This document shows, piece by piece, positions 42,143 to 51,124 of a stretch of DNA of 64,000 nt. The translations under genes were made by a program, and so were the position numbers. Position 1 is the stretch's first letter; each line of letters begins with the position of its first letter. Where the stretch lies: assembly GCA_017552535.1 (NCBI GenBank), contig JAFZPV010000043.1, forward strand, positions 25,577 to 89,576, given 5' to 3'. Origin of the DNA: Clostridia bacterium. Its GTDB lineage: Bacteria > Bacillota > Clostridia > Christensenellales > Aristaeellaceae. Under the pieces are notes generated by a model. That model saw only the letters and a program-made list of their open reading frames with translations, made no database searches and was not told the DNA's origin.

Positions 42143-43037
42143 GCGCTTTATCGAACAGGGCTCGGACCCACTGGGGGAGGAGATGCTCAGCGAGCTGGAG
42201 CTGAACCGTCCCGACGCGGACGGCGAAGCACTGGCGGCGCCCCGGCGGAGCCTTTTCAGTGAAAAGCCCCGCCGCCCGCGCCTGATCCATGCGCTGTACG
42301 CCGCATCCTCGGTGGCGCTGTGCCTGGCGCTGATCGGCATACTGCTGTATACCGTTTCGGGCCTTCCGTCCTTTGGCGGCGCGGACACGCTTGCGGACAG
42401 CGAGGTATCCGCCTTCTACATCGAAAACGGCCTGAAGGACACCGGAGCCGGGAACATCATCGCGCCCATCATCCTGTCCTACCGGGGCTTCGACACCCTG
42501 GGGGAATCCCACGTGCTGTTCATCGCGGCGGTGGCGGTGATGCTGCTTCTGCGCCCGGCGCCCAGCGACAAAAGCGCGCTGCTCAGGGCATACGAATACG
42601 GCGACGACAAGGAAGAGCCCCACGACGACCTGATCCTCATGGCCGGCGGACGGGTGATCGTGCCGCTGATCCTGATGTTCGGCGTGTACATCATTTTGAA
42701 CGGCAACATATCCCCCGGCGGCGGCTTTTCCGGCGGCGCGGTGATCGGTGCTGGGCTCATCATGTATCTGAGCATTTACGGCTACGGCCCTGCTTCCCGC
42801 TTTATGACCCTGCGCGTGTACCGCGCGGTGAGCGCCTGTGCACTGGGCCTGTACAGCCTGTTCAAGACCTACCATTTCGTTACCGGCTTTAACGGCATCG
42901 AAAGCGTTTTCTCTGCCGGCATACCGGGAACGATATTCTCCGGCGGCATGCTTCTGTACCTGAATATCTTTGTCGGCACGGTGGTGGCGCTGACCATGTA
43001 CGCCCTGTTCACGCTGTTCAGGAAGGGAGACTTCTGA
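42117..43037 (+). CDS. mrpB: MbhE-MrpB fusion subunit
   Basis: A 306-residue membrane protein that joins two parts. After a 50-residue hydrophilic N-terminus and a first helix comes an MbhE-like segment ending in LSYRGFDTLGESHVLFIAA (near residue 121), which in bacterial Mrp systems belongs to the end of MrpA. The second half (from about residue 165) is MrpB/MnhB, with the hallmark GNISPGGGFSGGAVIGAG at 196-213. This corresponds to archaeal mbhE plus mbhF. Four predicted helices in the MrpB part follow family practice. The stop overlaps the mrpC start (TGATG). Confidence 0.85.
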   Translation: MKNPINSLKRFIEQGSDPLGEEMLSELELNRPDADGEALAAPRRSLFSEKPRRPRLIHALYAASSVALCLALIGILLYTVSGLPSFGGADTLADSEVSAFYIENGLKDTGAGNIIAPIILSYRGFDTLGESHVLFIAAVAVMLLLRPAPSDKSALLRAYEYGDDKEEPHDDLILMAGGRVIVPLILMFGVYIILNGNISPGGGFSGGAVIGAGLIMYLSIYGYGPASRFMTLRVYRAVSACALGLYSLFKTYHFVTGFNGIESVFSAGIPGTIFSGGMLLYLNIFVGTVVALTMYALFTLFRKGDF

Positions 43038-43411
43038 TGAAAACGCTGCTTGTGGACCATATGCACGAAACAGCCGTCGTGGCCCTGTTCTGCATCGGCT
43101 TTACCACGCTGCTGCTCAACAAGAACCTGATCAAAAAGATCATCGGCTTCAGCATGATGGACAACGCCATATACCTGTTTCTGGCGTCCTACGGCTATAT
43201 CCGAGGCAGGCTCGCGCCGATCTACCAGGGCGGCGAGACGGACCCGGCCCTGTACGTCAACCCCCTGCCGGCGGGCCTGGTGCTTACGGGCATCGTGGTG
43301 AGCGTAAGCGTGAGCGCCATCATGCTGGCCCTCACCGTGCGCCTGTACCGGCACTACCATACCCTGAACATAGACGAGATCGCCGAGATCGTGCGGGAGG
43401 AAGGCAGGTAG
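43037..43411 (+). CDS. mrpC: Mrp/Mbh antiporter subunit C (NuoK-like)
   Basis: A 124-residue protein with three membrane helices, homologous to NuoK and MrpC. The GFTTLLLNKNLIKKIIGFSMMDNAIYLFL segment (residues 20-48) is typical. Glutamates in the membrane, expected in NuoK, are less clear here; the later helix has LVLTGIVVSVSVSAIMLAL. It lies at the archaeal mbhG position, between the MrpB and MrpD genes, and its start overlaps the stop of the gene before it. Confidence 0.9.
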   Translation: MKTLLVDHMHETAVVALFCIGFTTLLLNKNLIKKIIGFSMMDNAIYLFLASYGYIRGRLAPIYQGGETDPALYVNPLPAGLVLTGIVVSVSVSAIMLALTVRLYRHYHTLNIDEIAEIVREEGR

Positions 43412-43413
43412 TC

Positions 43414-44904
43414 ATGCTCTGGCAGAACATTCCCATCCTTCTGATCGTGCTGCCGCTGGGCCTGTCGTCGCTGATCGCGCTTCTGCGCCCCCGGGCGGCG
43501 AAGCTGGCGGTGCTCGGCGTCATTTCCCTTTGCACAGCTGCCGCGCTGTACCTGCTGATCCGGGTTAACGCGCTGGGGGAGGCGTTCACCGTAAAGATGG
43601 GCGAGGTGGGCGCGCCGTTTGGAAACGAACTGTACGTTTCCCACACCGAGGCGCTTTTGTGCCTGGCCTTTGACGCCATCATGCTTCTGTCGCTCCTGGC
43701 GGGCATGAGGCGCGCGGACGAAGAGATCCCGGAGGACCGCAAAAGCCTGTTCTTCACGGTATGCTCCCTGCTTTTGGCGGCGCTCAACGCCATCACCCTC
43801 ACCAACGACATCTTCTCCGGCTACGTGTTCCTGGAGATTGCCACCATTGCCGCTGCCGCGCTGATCTTCGTGCGCCGGGGCGAAGGCGCGCTGTTTGCCT
43901 CCATGCGCTATATGCTCATGAACCTGCTGGGCAGCGGCCTGTTCCTGCTGGGCCTGTCCATGATGTACAGCCTGACGGGAGAGCTTCTGTTTCCGCAGAT
44001 GCTCAGACGCTCCAAAGCCATCCTGGCGGACGGACGATATATGGGCGCGCTTTCGGCCTGCCTGATCCTTCTGTCCCTGGGGCTTGCGGTCAAGAGCGCG
44101 CTGTATCCGTTTCACACCTGGCTGCCCAACGCCTATTCGCTGTCCACGCCCGCGGCGAGCTCGCTGCTCAGCTCCCTGGTGAGCAAGGCGTACATCTTTC
44201 TGTTTATCAAGATCATGCTGCGCGGCGCGGGCCTTGAGGCGTTTTCTGAAAGCGGCGCGGCCAACGTGATACTGGTCTACGCGGTGCTTGCCATCGTGAT
44301 CGGCAGCGTGGACGCCATCCAGCAGCACAACATCCGGCGCATGGTGAGCTATTCGTCTGTGGCCCAGATCGGCTACATCTTTATGGCGGCTGCCCTCGGC
44401 ACCAAAGAGGGCTGTGCGGCGGCGGTGTTCCAGATCCTGGCCCATTCCTTCGCCAAGGCCATGCTGTTCCCCGCGGTGGACAGGCTGGTGGAGGTGAGCG
44501 GAGGAGAAGAGAACTTCCGCGACCTGCGCGGCAGCGGCTACCGCGCGCCCCTGGCCGGGGCCGCCTTCGCCATAGGCGCGTTTTCGATCACCGGCATCCC
44601 GCTGCTGGGAGGGTTTTCCGCCAAGGTGTTCATCTCAGAAGCGGCCTGGGCCGCGGGCGGCCTGCGCATGTACCTGGCGCTGGCGGCGCTGGCGGTGAGC
44701 ACGGTGCTCAACGTGATATACTTTCTGCGCACCATGATCACGGTATACCGCAGGGGCGAAAGGTTCGAGCTGAAGCCGGCGGGCAACAGGCCCTTTTCTT
44801 TCACGCTGGGCGTTGGCTTTTTCGCGCTGGTCAATCTGTATCTGGGCATGGGCGCGGGAAACGTGATGGACATCATCCTGCGCGGCATCAATATTTGGAA
44901 TTGA
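43414..44904 (+). CDS. mrpD: Mrp/Mbh antiporter subunit D (proton/cation pump subunit)
   Basis: A 496-residue protein of the NuoL/M/N-MrpD family with about 14 helices. The pumping residues are present: Glu141 (VFLEIAT, helix 5), Lys227 (AVKSALYPFHTW, helix 7), Lys258 (LVSKAYIF, helix 8) and Lys404 (FSAKVFI, helix 12). So it looks competent for proton or Na+ translocation. It is the last gene matching the archaeal mbhA-H set (mbhH) before three further subunits of the same family. GGAAGG precedes the ATG; the gap to the previous gene is two bases. Confidence 0.93.
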   Translation: MLWQNIPILLIVLPLGLSSLIALLRPRAAKLAVLGVISLCTAAALYLLIRVNALGEAFTVKMGEVGAPFGNELYVSHTEALLCLAFDAIMLLSLLAGMRRADEEIPEDRKSLFFTVCSLLLAALNAITLTNDIFSGYVFLEIATIAAAALIFVRRGEGALFASMRYMLMNLLGSGLFLLGLSMMYSLTGELLFPQMLRRSKAILADGRYMGALSACLILLSLGLAVKSALYPFHTWLPNAYSLSTPAASSLLSSLVSKAYIFLFIKIMLRGAGLEAFSESGAANVILVYAVLAIVIGSVDAIQQHNIRRMVSYSSVAQIGYIFMAAALGTKEGCAAAVFQILAHSFAKAMLFPAVDRLVEVSGGEENFRDLRGSGYRAPLAGAAFAIGAFSITGIPLLGGFSAKVFISEAAWAAGGLRMYLALAALAVSTVLNVIYFLRTMITVYRRGERFELKPAGNRPFSFTLGVGFFALVNLYLGMGAGNVMDIILRGINIWN

Positions 44905-44914
44905 GGATAACCGT

Positions 44915-46384
44915 ATGTTTGCTACTCTGATACTGCTTGCGATATTCATTCCCGCCCTGGGAGGCGTGCTGATCAGGCGCCTCAGCGCGGACCCAAAGAC
45001 GCAGGGAAAGCTGAGCCTGGCGTTTCTGGCATTTGGCGCGGCCTGCGCCCTGATGAGCCTGCTCACTTCGCCGGACGCTCCCTTCGTGCTTCTGACGCTG
45101 GGGGACAGCGTGCGGGTGGAGTTCGCGCTGGACGCGATGAACCGCTTCTACCTGGCCTTCGTGCCCCTGGTGTGGCTGGGCGTGGGGGTGTACGCGCTGG
45201 AGTATGTGGAGCACGACGAGAATCCCGCGCTGTTCTGGCGGTATTACCTTTTGTCGTTTGCAGCGCTGGCGGGGCTGTCCGCCTCCGCCAATCTCATTAC
45301 CCTGTACATGTTCTACGAGATGATGACGCTCTGCACGGTGCCTCTGGTGGCCTATAACCGGGACGGGCAGGCGGTGGCCGCCGCGGTCAAGTATCTGCTG
45401 TATTCGGTGTTCGGCGCCTCCGCCGCGCTGCTGGGCATCTTCTTCGTGGGCGCGTACGCGGGCGGCTTCGGCTTCGTTGCGGGCGGCGTGTTCAGCGCTG
45501 AAGCCATGGCGCAGCACGGCGGTGCCCTGAAGATCGTCTTTCTGGTGATGATCCTGGGCTTCGGCGTGAAGGCCGGCATGTTTCCCGCCCACAGCTGGCT
45601 GCCCACGGCCCATCCCGTGGCGCCCGCGCCCGCCAGCGCCGTGCTGTCCGGCGTGATCACCAAGATGGGCGTATTGGGCATCATCCGTACCGTGTTCTAC
45701 ATCGCGGGCGCGCAGAACCTGAAGGGCACCTACGTGCAGTATACCTTCATGACCCTGTCCCTGATCACCGTGGTGATGGGGTCCACCCTGGCCTTTAAGG
45801 AAAAGCTGTTCAAAAAGCGCCTGGCGTACTCCACGGTGAGCCAGGTATCCTACGTGCTGTTCGGCCTGTCCACCATGACGCATGCGGGCTTTGTCGGCGC
45901 CTGTTTGCATATTGTGTTCCATTCCCTTATCAAAAACACCCTCTTCATGTCCGCCGGCGCGGTGATCCACAAGACCGGCCTTACCAAGGTGGAAGGGCTC
46001 AAGGGCATCGGAAAGCGCATGCCCGTCACGATGACCTTGTTCACAGTGGTGTCGCTGGGGCTGATCGGCATACCGCCCACCGGCGGCTTCGTGAGCAAAT
46101 GGAACCTGGCCCAGGGCGCGCTGTCCGCCGGCATGAAAGGCGCGTGGATCGGACCAGCCTGCCTGCTTTTGAGCGCGATCCTCACGGCGGCGTATCTGCT
46201 GGGCATTTCCATCAAAGCGTTCTTTACGGGCGAAGACGACCGGGAGCTTGTCAAATGCGATCCGACCTGGCGCATGCTTGCGCCCATGGCGGTCTTTGCC
46301 GTATTGAGCGTGGCGCTGGGCGTGCTGCCGGGAGGCCTCATCGCCTTCTTCAGCCGCATCGCAACAGCGCTTTTGCAGGAGTAA
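44915..46384 (+). CDS. Additional antiporter-like subunit, NuoM type (first extra)
   Basis: A 489-residue NuoL/M/N-family protein. It has Glu135 (MFYEMMTL), Lys219 (GVKAGMFPAHSWL), Lys250 (VITKMGV) and Lys395 (FVSKWNL), all four pump positions. A conserved HPVAPAPASAVLSGV stretch sits in front of helix 8. It is more NuoM/Mbh-like than the MrpD copy. It lies ten bases after mrpD with GAGG upstream. A second antiporter-like subunit is normal in complex I or Mrp (MrpA plus MrpD), but here it is followed by two more. Confidence 0.9.
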   Translation: MFATLILLAIFIPALGGVLIRRLSADPKTQGKLSLAFLAFGAACALMSLLTSPDAPFVLLTLGDSVRVEFALDAMNRFYLAFVPLVWLGVGVYALEYVEHDENPALFWRYYLLSFAALAGLSASANLITLYMFYEMMTLCTVPLVAYNRDGQAVAAAVKYLLYSVFGASAALLGIFFVGAYAGGFGFVAGGVFSAEAMAQHGGALKIVFLVMILGFGVKAGMFPAHSWLPTAHPVAPAPASAVLSGVITKMGVLGIIRTVFYIAGAQNLKGTYVQYTFMTLSLITVVMGSTLAFKEKLFKKRLAYSTVSQVSYVLFGLSTMTHAGFVGACLHIVFHSLIKNTLFMSAGAVIHKTGLTKVEGLKGIGKRMPVTMTLFTVVSLGLIGIPPTGGFVSKWNLAQGALSAGMKGAWIGPACLLLSAILTAAYLLGISIKAFFTGEDDRELVKCDPTWRMLAPMAVFAVLSVALGVLPGGLIAFFSRIATALLQE

Positions 46385-46388
46385 AAGC

Positions 46389-47822
46389 ATGTATATCGCG
46401 TTGACCGCGCTTTTGCCGCTGCTGGGCGGGGCGCTGATGCCGGTGATCGGGCTGAAGACCGAGAGGGCCAGGGACATCTATACCGAGGCTGTAACGGTGC
46501 TTGCGTCCATCGGCGTTTTTGCCGTGCTGCTTTTTGCGCCCGCAAAGGAGCTTACGCTGTTCAAACTGAACCAAAACTTCGCCTGCGTGTTCCGCATGGA
46601 CGGAATGGGCAGGCTGTTCGCCCTGCTGGTGGCGGCGCTGTGGCCGTTTGCGTCGCTGTACGCCTTCGAATACATGCGCCACGCCGAGAGGACGGGCAAC
46701 TTTTTTGCCTTTTATACCATCGCCTACGGCGTGACGCTCCTCATCGCCTGCGCGGGGAACCTGTTTACCCTGTATATCTTTTACGAATGCCTTACGGTGG
46801 TCACGCTGCCGCTGGTGGAGCACGAGTGGAACAAGGAGGCCTTCCGCGCGGGCCGCGCCTACCTTATGTACCTGATCGGCGGCGCCACGCTGGGATTTGC
46901 CGCCATGATCATCACCTCCTGTGCGTCGGGCGGTGCCGCGTTTACGCCGGGCGGCGCCGTGCCAGGCGGAGCGGATGCGGGCCTTATGCGCCTGGCCTTC
47001 GTGCTGGCGTTTATGGGCTTCGGGGCGAAGGCGGCGCTGTTCCCGCTGTGCGGCTGGCTGCCCAAAGCCTCCGTGGCCCCCACGCCGGTCACGGCGCTTC
47101 TGCACGCCGTGGCGGTGGTGAACGCGGGCGTGTTCAGCGTCGCCCGCTGCGCCGGGTACGTTTTCGGCTTTGAACTGGCGCAGGGCACCTGGGCCCAGTG
47201 CGTGCCCATGGCGCTCTCAGCCTTCACGGTGCTTTACGGCGCGGTGCGCGCCGTTCGGGAGATACACTTAAAGCGGCGGCTGGCCTGGTCCACCGTGAGC
47301 AATTTGAGCTACATGCTTTTTGCTTTGAGCCTGCTGACCAAAGACGGCTTCGCGGCGGGGATCACCCACATGGTGTTCCACAGCCTGATGAAGATCGTTC
47401 TGTTCTTCTGCGCCGGCGCCATCATGGTCAAGACCGGCAAAAAGGACATCCACGAGATGCGCGGCCTGGCAAAGCGCATGCCCTTCACCCTGGCGGCGTT
47501 CGCCGTTGCGGGACTTGCGCTTACGGGCGTGCCGCCCCTGGCGGGCTTTACCAGCAAATACCTGATCATCACCGCCGCCCTGCAGCGGGGCGGCCTCTGG
47601 GCGGTCGCCGGCTGCGTGAGCCTGATTATCTCTGCCGTGCTCACCGCCGTATACATCTTTACCTTCCTGGTGCCCGCGTTTTACGCGCCGGAAACGGGCG
47701 GGGGAGAGGAACGGGCGGACATGGGCATGCCCATGAAGATATCCACGGCGGCGATATGCCTTATGCTTATCGCCGTGAGCCTTTTGAGCGGAGACGCCGT
47801 TCGCCTGATACGGGGGCTGTAA
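46389..47822 (+). CDS. Additional antiporter-like subunit, NuoL/MrpA type (second extra)
   Basis: A 477-residue member of the NuoL/M/N family. Helix 5 has Glu133 (IFYECLTV), helix 7 Lys214 (GAKAALFPLCGWL). Helix 8 differs: ALLHAVAVVNAG carries His239 and Asn245 where the relatives have Lys. NuoL and MrpA also have His in this region, so this is the copy closest to them. Helix 12 has Lys in FTSKYLII. It starts four bases after the previous gene, behind AGGAG. The loss of the helix-8 Lys suggests a different proton route from its neighbours. Confidence 0.9.
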   Translation: MYIALTALLPLLGGALMPVIGLKTERARDIYTEAVTVLASIGVFAVLLFAPAKELTLFKLNQNFACVFRMDGMGRLFALLVAALWPFASLYAFEYMRHAERTGNFFAFYTIAYGVTLLIACAGNLFTLYIFYECLTVVTLPLVEHEWNKEAFRAGRAYLMYLIGGATLGFAAMIITSCASGGAAFTPGGAVPGGADAGLMRLAFVLAFMGFGAKAALFPLCGWLPKASVAPTPVTALLHAVAVVNAGVFSVARCAGYVFGFELAQGTWAQCVPMALSAFTVLYGAVRAVREIHLKRRLAWSTVSNLSYMLFALSLLTKDGFAAGITHMVFHSLMKIVLFFCAGAIMVKTGKKDIHEMRGLAKRMPFTLAAFAVAGLALTGVPPLAGFTSKYLIITAALQRGGLWAVAGCVSLIISAVLTAVYIFTFLVPAFYAPETGGGEERADMGMPMKISTAAICLMLIAVSLLSGDAVRLIRGL

Positions 47823-47831
47823 GGAAGGAAT

Positions 47832-49973
47832 ATGATATACGCTTTGATCCTTTGGCCGCTCATGGTGAGCCTTGCCGTGAAGCTGGCGGGGAAGCAGCAT
47901 AAAACTGCGCGGGACGCCTGCGTATTGGCAGGCTGCCTTGTCCAGACCTTATTAAGCGCCTGGACGCTTTGGCGCGCGTATAATGGGGAGCCCGTCGTTT
48001 CGTCATTGCCCGGCATCTGCGGCATGACCCTCACGTTCCGGGCGGACGGCTTCAGAAGCCTGTACGTTTTCGTGGCTTCGTTCATGTGGCTGGAAACGGC
48101 GCTTCTCTCCAGACAGTATTTCGCGCATTACCACAACCGCACGCGCTACTATTTCTTCAACCTCCTCACCCTCTGCGGCGTAACGGGCATGTTCCTGGCG
48201 GACGACCTGTTCACGGCGTTCATCTTTTTCGAAATCATGTCCATGGCTTCGTACCCCTGGGTAGCCCACGAGGAGACGCCCGAAGCCATGCGCGCGGCGG
48301 CCACGTATCTGGGCGTGGCGGTGCTGGGCGGCATGGTGACGCTGATGGGCATGCTGCTTTTGTACCGGCAGACAGGCTCGCTTGCCTATGAGGCCCTTGG
48401 CGGCGCGCCGCATTCGCTCAAAGTGTATACGGCGGGCGGGCTGATCCTGTTTGGCTTTTTCGCCAAGGCCGGTGCGTTCCCGCTGCATATATGGCTGCCA
48501 AAGGCCCATCCGGTGGCCCCGGCTCCGGCCAGCGCGCTGCTCAGCGGCATGCTCACCAAGGCGGGCGTGCTGGGGATACTCGCCGTTTCCTTCGGGATCT
48601 TCCGCGGCAGCTATGTCTACGGCTGCATCCTGCTGTTCATCGCCCTGGTCACGATGCTTTTAGGCGCGGTGCTGGGCGTGTTCTCGGGTAACCTGAAGCG
48701 CACGCTGGCCTGCTCGTCCATGTCCCAGATCGGCTATATCCTTACGGGCGTCGCCGCAGCTGTGCTGCTCAAGGACGAAGGCGCGCTTCCGGCTGCCGGC
48801 GCCGTAACCCATATGCTGAACCACTCCGTGCTCAAGCTCCTTCTGTTCATGACGGCGGGAGCGGTGTACATGAACGCCCACACGCTGGACCTGAACCGCC
48901 TTCGGGGCTACGGGCGCAAAAAGCCCTTCCTGCACGCCTGCTGGCTGCTAGGCGCGCTGGGCCTGGCGGGCGTGCCGGGCTTTAACGGCTACGCATCCAA
49001 GACCATGATCCACGAGGGACTCGTGGAATGGGTGAATGAAAGCGGATCGTTCGCCTTCCGGCTGTGCGAATGGGTGTTCCTCTTTGCCGCCGGCCTGACC
49101 GCTGCGTATATGCTCAAGACCTATATCTGCCTGTTCTGGCAGAAGAACCCGGACGAAACGCTCAGCCAAAAATATGATTCCGAGGGCAGGGGATACCTGT
49201 CTGTACGGTCGCGGATCGCCCTTGCAGTGTCGGCCCTGCCCATTCCCGCCCTGGGCTTGTGGCCGGACCGTTTTCTGGGCAGGGCCGCCCGGATGAGCCT
49301 GCCGTTTTTAGGCCTTGAAGGCTTTCACGGCATCGAGCTTTTCAGCCTTGAAAACCTGAAGGGCGGGCTGATCACCCTGACGATCGGAACGCTGGTGTAT
49401 CTGCTCTTCGTAAGGAAGAAGCTGTACAAAACCCCGGAGGGCTATCTGGACCGATGGCCGGCAAAGCTGGACCTGGAGGAGAGCCTGTACCGGCCCCTGT
49501 TCTGCCGCCTGCTTCCGGACATGCTTTACGCCGTCTGCGCGTTCCTTGCGCCCCTCGGCGACTGCGCGGCGAAGGCGTTTGCCCGGGCGCTTCAGGCAGC
49601 GGCGGGATTTATCGAGGGGCTGGGCGATCTGGCCGCCCGCGCCGGAGCCGCACTGCTGGCGCTGGCAAGCCGCCTGCTGGACGGCGTCACGGACGGGCTG
49701 GTGCTTATCGTGAAGGAGAGCGCCTTCGTGGATCATGCTTCGGATATGCGCGGCGAGGACGCGGGCGGAGCGGACATGCGCCTGCGCAAGATCGGCCTGA
49801 GGCACCAGCGCAGGCTGTCAAGGCTCAGGCCGCACGTGCGCCCCGACCCCCGCGAGGTGACGGACCTGCGCTACGGCTCTTACTTTACCAACACCGTCAC
49901 CTTCGGCCTGATCGTGTGCACGCTGGGCATCGTTTTCGCCTTCGTATACGTGTTTCTGCGGATGGAAATGTAG
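47832..49973 (+). CDS. Additional antiporter-like subunit with long C-terminal extension (third extra)
   Basis: A 713-residue protein. Residues 1-490 are a NuoL/M/N-type core with Glu134 (IFFEIMSM), Lys212 (FAKAGAFPLHIW), Lys243 (MLTKAGV) and a helix-12 Lys in YASKTMI. About 220 residues follow: a helix-rich, partly amphipathic part with many Ala/Leu/Arg (about 540-640), a basic cytoplasmic segment, and a final membrane helix near 690-708. This layout resembles the lateral helix plus last helix of NuoL, though sequence support is weak. It is the last gene of the operon, after GGAAGG; a 111-base gap with a likely promoter precedes the XpaC-like gene. Confidence 0.88.
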   Translation: MIYALILWPLMVSLAVKLAGKQHKTARDACVLAGCLVQTLLSAWTLWRAYNGEPVVSSLPGICGMTLTFRADGFRSLYVFVASFMWLETALLSRQYFAHYHNRTRYYFFNLLTLCGVTGMFLADDLFTAFIFFEIMSMASYPWVAHEETPEAMRAAATYLGVAVLGGMVTLMGMLLLYRQTGSLAYEALGGAPHSLKVYTAGGLILFGFFAKAGAFPLHIWLPKAHPVAPAPASALLSGMLTKAGVLGILAVSFGIFRGSYVYGCILLFIALVTMLLGAVLGVFSGNLKRTLACSSMSQIGYILTGVAAAVLLKDEGALPAAGAVTHMLNHSVLKLLLFMTAGAVYMNAHTLDLNRLRGYGRKKPFLHACWLLGALGLAGVPGFNGYASKTMIHEGLVEWVNESGSFAFRLCEWVFLFAAGLTAAYMLKTYICLFWQKNPDETLSQKYDSEGRGYLSVRSRIALAVSALPIPALGLWPDRFLGRAARMSLPFLGLEGFHGIELFSLENLKGGLITLTIGTLVYLLFVRKKLYKTPEGYLDRWPAKLDLEESLYRPLFCRLLPDMLYAVCAFLAPLGDCAAKAFARALQAAAGFIEGLGDLAARAGAALLALASRLLDGVTDGLVLIVKESAFVDHASDMRGEDAGGADMRLRKIGLRHQRRLSRLRPHVRPDPREVTDLRYGSYFTNTVTFGLIVCTLGIVFAFVYVFLRMEM

Positions 49974-50084
49974 CCCTGCAAAACCGCGCCGCAAGGGATG
50001 AGAGATAATTAACGCATAATTCACATATACCAAATGCAAATATGGTATGATATACGACAATGCGAATTTGGGAGGTGTGCGCCG

Positions 50085-51071
50085 GTGAATGAAAACAAGG
50101 GCCGCGAGGGCAAGGATTTCAACATCGACACGGGCCTGATCATCAACCTGATCATGCTCATGATACCCGGTCTGCGCTTTCCGGGCGCGATCTGGCTGTT
50201 CAGCCGCATCCGCAAGCAGTACAACTTCCGCATGCCGGGCAGGATGCTGCTTCTGGTGGCGGCCGCCATGTTCATCGTAGGTTCGTTTTTTGAGGTCACG
50301 GAAGGCGTCGTGTGGCCCATCGCCGTTTTTGCCATACTGATCGCCGCAGCTTTCCTGGTGACCAATACGATCAGGGGACGCAAGCAGTCCGATACCCGCA
50401 GCGCCCAGACGCAGCAGGAGATCCTCAAGGACGACCTGCTGGCGTACCTGCAGGGCAGCAGCGATATCTTTTTCATAGACGACATCATCAAGCGCATGGG
50501 CCCCGGCGTGACCGAGGAGCAGATCAAGACCGCTTTCCGCCAGCTTCGCCGCGAAGGCAAGCTGCCCCGCGAGGCCGTGATCGACAACGAAAAGCGCATC
50601 ATCATCATGACCAGCGCCGCGCGCTATACTTCCCAAAGAACGGAAGAAGCGCCGGGCGGCATGAGCGCCTACGACCGGATACTGCAGAGCATCCGCGATC
50701 TCAACGACCAGATCCCCGATACGGTGATGACCCAGAAGATCCACCGCATCGAATCCCTGACCGCCAACATCTTCCACCTGGTGGAGCAGAAGCCGGAGCG
50801 CACGAAGGACATCCAACCCTTCATGGAGTATTATCTGCCCACAACGCTCAGGCTGCTGTCCCAGTACGCCCAGCTCGAGCGCCAGGGGGACGTGAGGGGC
50901 GAAAACATCACCACCGCCAAGCGCCGCATCGAGGGCATCATGGACAAGGTGGTGGAGGGATACGAGACCCAGCTGGACCGGCTGTTCAAGAGCGACGCCA
51001 TCGACATCACCAACGACATCAAGGTGCTGGAAAAGATGATGCGCATGGACGGCTTAAGCTCCAGGCAATAA
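50085..51071 (+). CDS. XpaC-like protein (5-bromo-4-chloroindolyl phosphate hydrolysis family)
   Basis: A 328-residue protein with two or three N-terminal membrane helices (residues 13-35, 45-65 and 72-90) and a long helical cytoplasmic part. It fits the XpaC family, which is often found beside TelA-type toxic-anion-resistance genes and has a poorly known role; no TelA gene is here. Signature stretches are ITTAKRRIEGIMDKV and LERQGDVRG. The start is GTG at 50085, with GGGAGG upstream. The 110-base gap before it holds a TATGAT -10-like box and the inverted repeat ATACCA/TGGTAT near 50027-50047. Confidence 0.8.
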   Translation: MNENKGREGKDFNIDTGLIINLIMLMIPGLRFPGAIWLFSRIRKQYNFRMPGRMLLLVAAAMFIVGSFFEVTEGVVWPIAVFAILIAAAFLVTNTIRGRKQSDTRSAQTQQEILKDDLLAYLQGSSDIFFIDDIIKRMGPGVTEEQIKTAFRQLRREGKLPREAVIDNEKRIIIMTSAARYTSQRTEEAPGGMSAYDRILQSIRDLNDQIPDTVMTQKIHRIESLTANIFHLVEQKPERTKDIQPFMEYYLPTTLRLLSQYAQLERQGDVRGENITTAKRRIEGIMDKVVEGYETQLDRLFKSDAIDITNDIKVLEKMMRMDGLSSRQ

Positions 51072-51088
51072 CCAGACCAGTTTTATTT

Positions 51089-51114
51089 CCGGACGCCTGC
51101 GCGTCCGGTTTTTT
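51089..51114 (+). terminator. Terminator after the XpaC-like gene
   Basis: An 8-bp stem CCGGACGC/GCGTCCGG with a 4-base loop and six T. The ribosome binding site of the next gene begins right after the T-run. Confidence 0.9.
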
Positions 51115-51124
51115 GGAGGGACGA

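Noticed and set aside
40810-49973. A membrane-bound hydrogenase or complex I
   Set aside because: No [NiFe] large or small subunit, no NuoH/B/C/D/I and no ferredoxin-type Cys clusters are present in the operon or on either side.
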